Shown here: one piece after another, positions 63,374-64,000 of the stretch
How positions within the stretch are numbered: position 1 is the stretch's first letter
How the letters are laid out: every line of letters begins with the position of its first letter
NCBI RefSeq assembly: GCF_000150275.1
Contig: NW_002060949.1
Coordinates: 5,145,193 to 5,209,192 of the forward strand
Source of the DNA: Trichoplax adhaerens
Taxonomy: Eukaryota; Placozoa; Uniplacotomia; Trichoplacea; Trichoplacidae
Direction: 5' to 3'
Length of the DNA stretch: 64,000 nt
Made by a program: the position numbers and the translations under genes
Notes under the pieces: generated by a model
The model's input: only the letters and a program-made list of their open reading frames with translations
The model's database searches: none
Told to the model about the DNA's origin: nothing

Positions 63374-63507
63374 TTATTCCTTCTTGTCTTGAAAGAATCT
63401 TCCTAAAAATCCCTTCTTTTTTTTAGCGATTTTTTCTTGATTTTCTGATTTAATAGAATTAAAGTTTGACAAATAAGAATTAATTATATAATTATACTAC
63501 CAAAAAA
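63374..63507 (-). CDS. Possible last exon of a minus-strand gene entering from the right
   Basis: On the minus strand an open frame ends with KKKKGFLGRFFQDKKE and stop at 63376-63374. A possible acceptor (GGTAG) lies near 63507. The Lys-rich stretch followed by GFLGRFF looks like a real protein C-terminus, and a minus-strand gene here would continue the alternating orientation. The family is not recognised, and the upstream exons would lie beyond 63.6 kb or outside the window. Confidence 0.3.
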
Positions 63508-64000
63508 ATATATATATATACACATCCATCATTGCCAGTCAGGCAGCACCTATTACTAGCATGTTCTCATAAGCTTCTATTTTGTATATAGCATACTAGC
63601 ATAGCCAGCATATGTGCATGCTATGTAAGTAATAGAATCAGGACGATATGGCAGCGACAACACTCTTTAAACTATGTCAAAGTTCTAGATCGATACTATA
63701 TACAGTCGATGCAAAGGTTCTGCTCTAATACATATCTATGAAATTAAAATGAGTTTATTATTGTATACTTCTATGTGCGTCATACCTGTTGATAATAAAT
63801 ATGAATATTCTTTGGTTAAATTACCGGTGAAACTAGTATTTTTCTTCCTACGATACTAAACATAATCAATATATAACATTAGATCATTTTTTAACTAGAC
63901 CATTTCCTCAATGTATATTCGTATGTTAACCTTATTGCTTCAACTATTGTAGTAAATGTTATGAAATAGGTATAAAAATGAGTTCAAATACAAGGAATGT
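63508..64000. other. Right edge without supported genes
   Basis: AT-rich sequence with a short (TA)n run at its left end. I see no open frame, RNA gene or repeat array. It could be intron of the tentative minus-strand gene. Confidence 0.4.

Noticed and set aside
1-64000. CRISPR arrays, bacterial operons, rRNA or tRNA genes
   Set aside because: The DNA is clearly eukaryotic with spliced genes. No regularly spaced direct repeats with unique spacers and no rRNA or tRNA cloverleaf sequence were recognised by eye; a covariance-model scan would be decisive for tRNAs.

Overview
This window is nuclear DNA of an animal. It is very AT-rich, and its genes have many short GT-AG introns whose exons, once joined, read as typical metazoan proteins. 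RIOK3 and a PHD-TFIIS-SPOC (DIDO/PHF3-type) protein point to Metazoa. Base composition, compact housekeeping genes and close similarity to vertebrate sequences suggest an early-branching animal. A placozoan such as Trichoplax is my best guess, but this is inference and not proven by the sequence.

Layout: (1) a membrane adenylyl cyclase on the minus strand, 3'-truncated at base 1, interrupted by a 100-N gap and carrying a 10.2-kb first intron; (2) a 7.1-kb intergenic region with a 185-bp tandem triplet and a motif-rich promoter; (3) RAD21 cohesin subunit (+); (4) a BFR1-like coiled-coil protein (-); (5) RIOK3 (+); (6) cathepsin B (-); (7) TRMT11 tRNA methyltransferase (+); (8) EMC2 (-); (9) a DIDO1/PHF3-like transcription regulator (+), and perhaps the last exon of a further minus-strand gene near 63.4 kb. 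I rebuilt the splice structures by hand. Phases close for all genes except one junction in the BFR1-like gene and the cyclase exon cut by the gap.

The eight clear genes alternate strictly in strand, so every neighbour pair is head-to-head or tail-to-tail. Dense arrays built on TGTACAGT/GTACTGTAC lie in the head-to-head gaps of the housekeeping genes and are almost absent from the convergent gaps, the giant cyclase intron and the cyclase promoter. That promoter-linked repeat grammar, with a CCGGACC companion repeat and an inverted pair of KLF/SP-like boxes upstream of RAD21, is the most interesting unexplained structure here.

The genes do not form one pathway. They cover cAMP signalling, sister-chromatid cohesion, mRNP/ER biology, ribosome-linked kinase signalling, lysosomal proteolysis, tRNA modification, ER membrane insertion and RNA polymerase II regulation.
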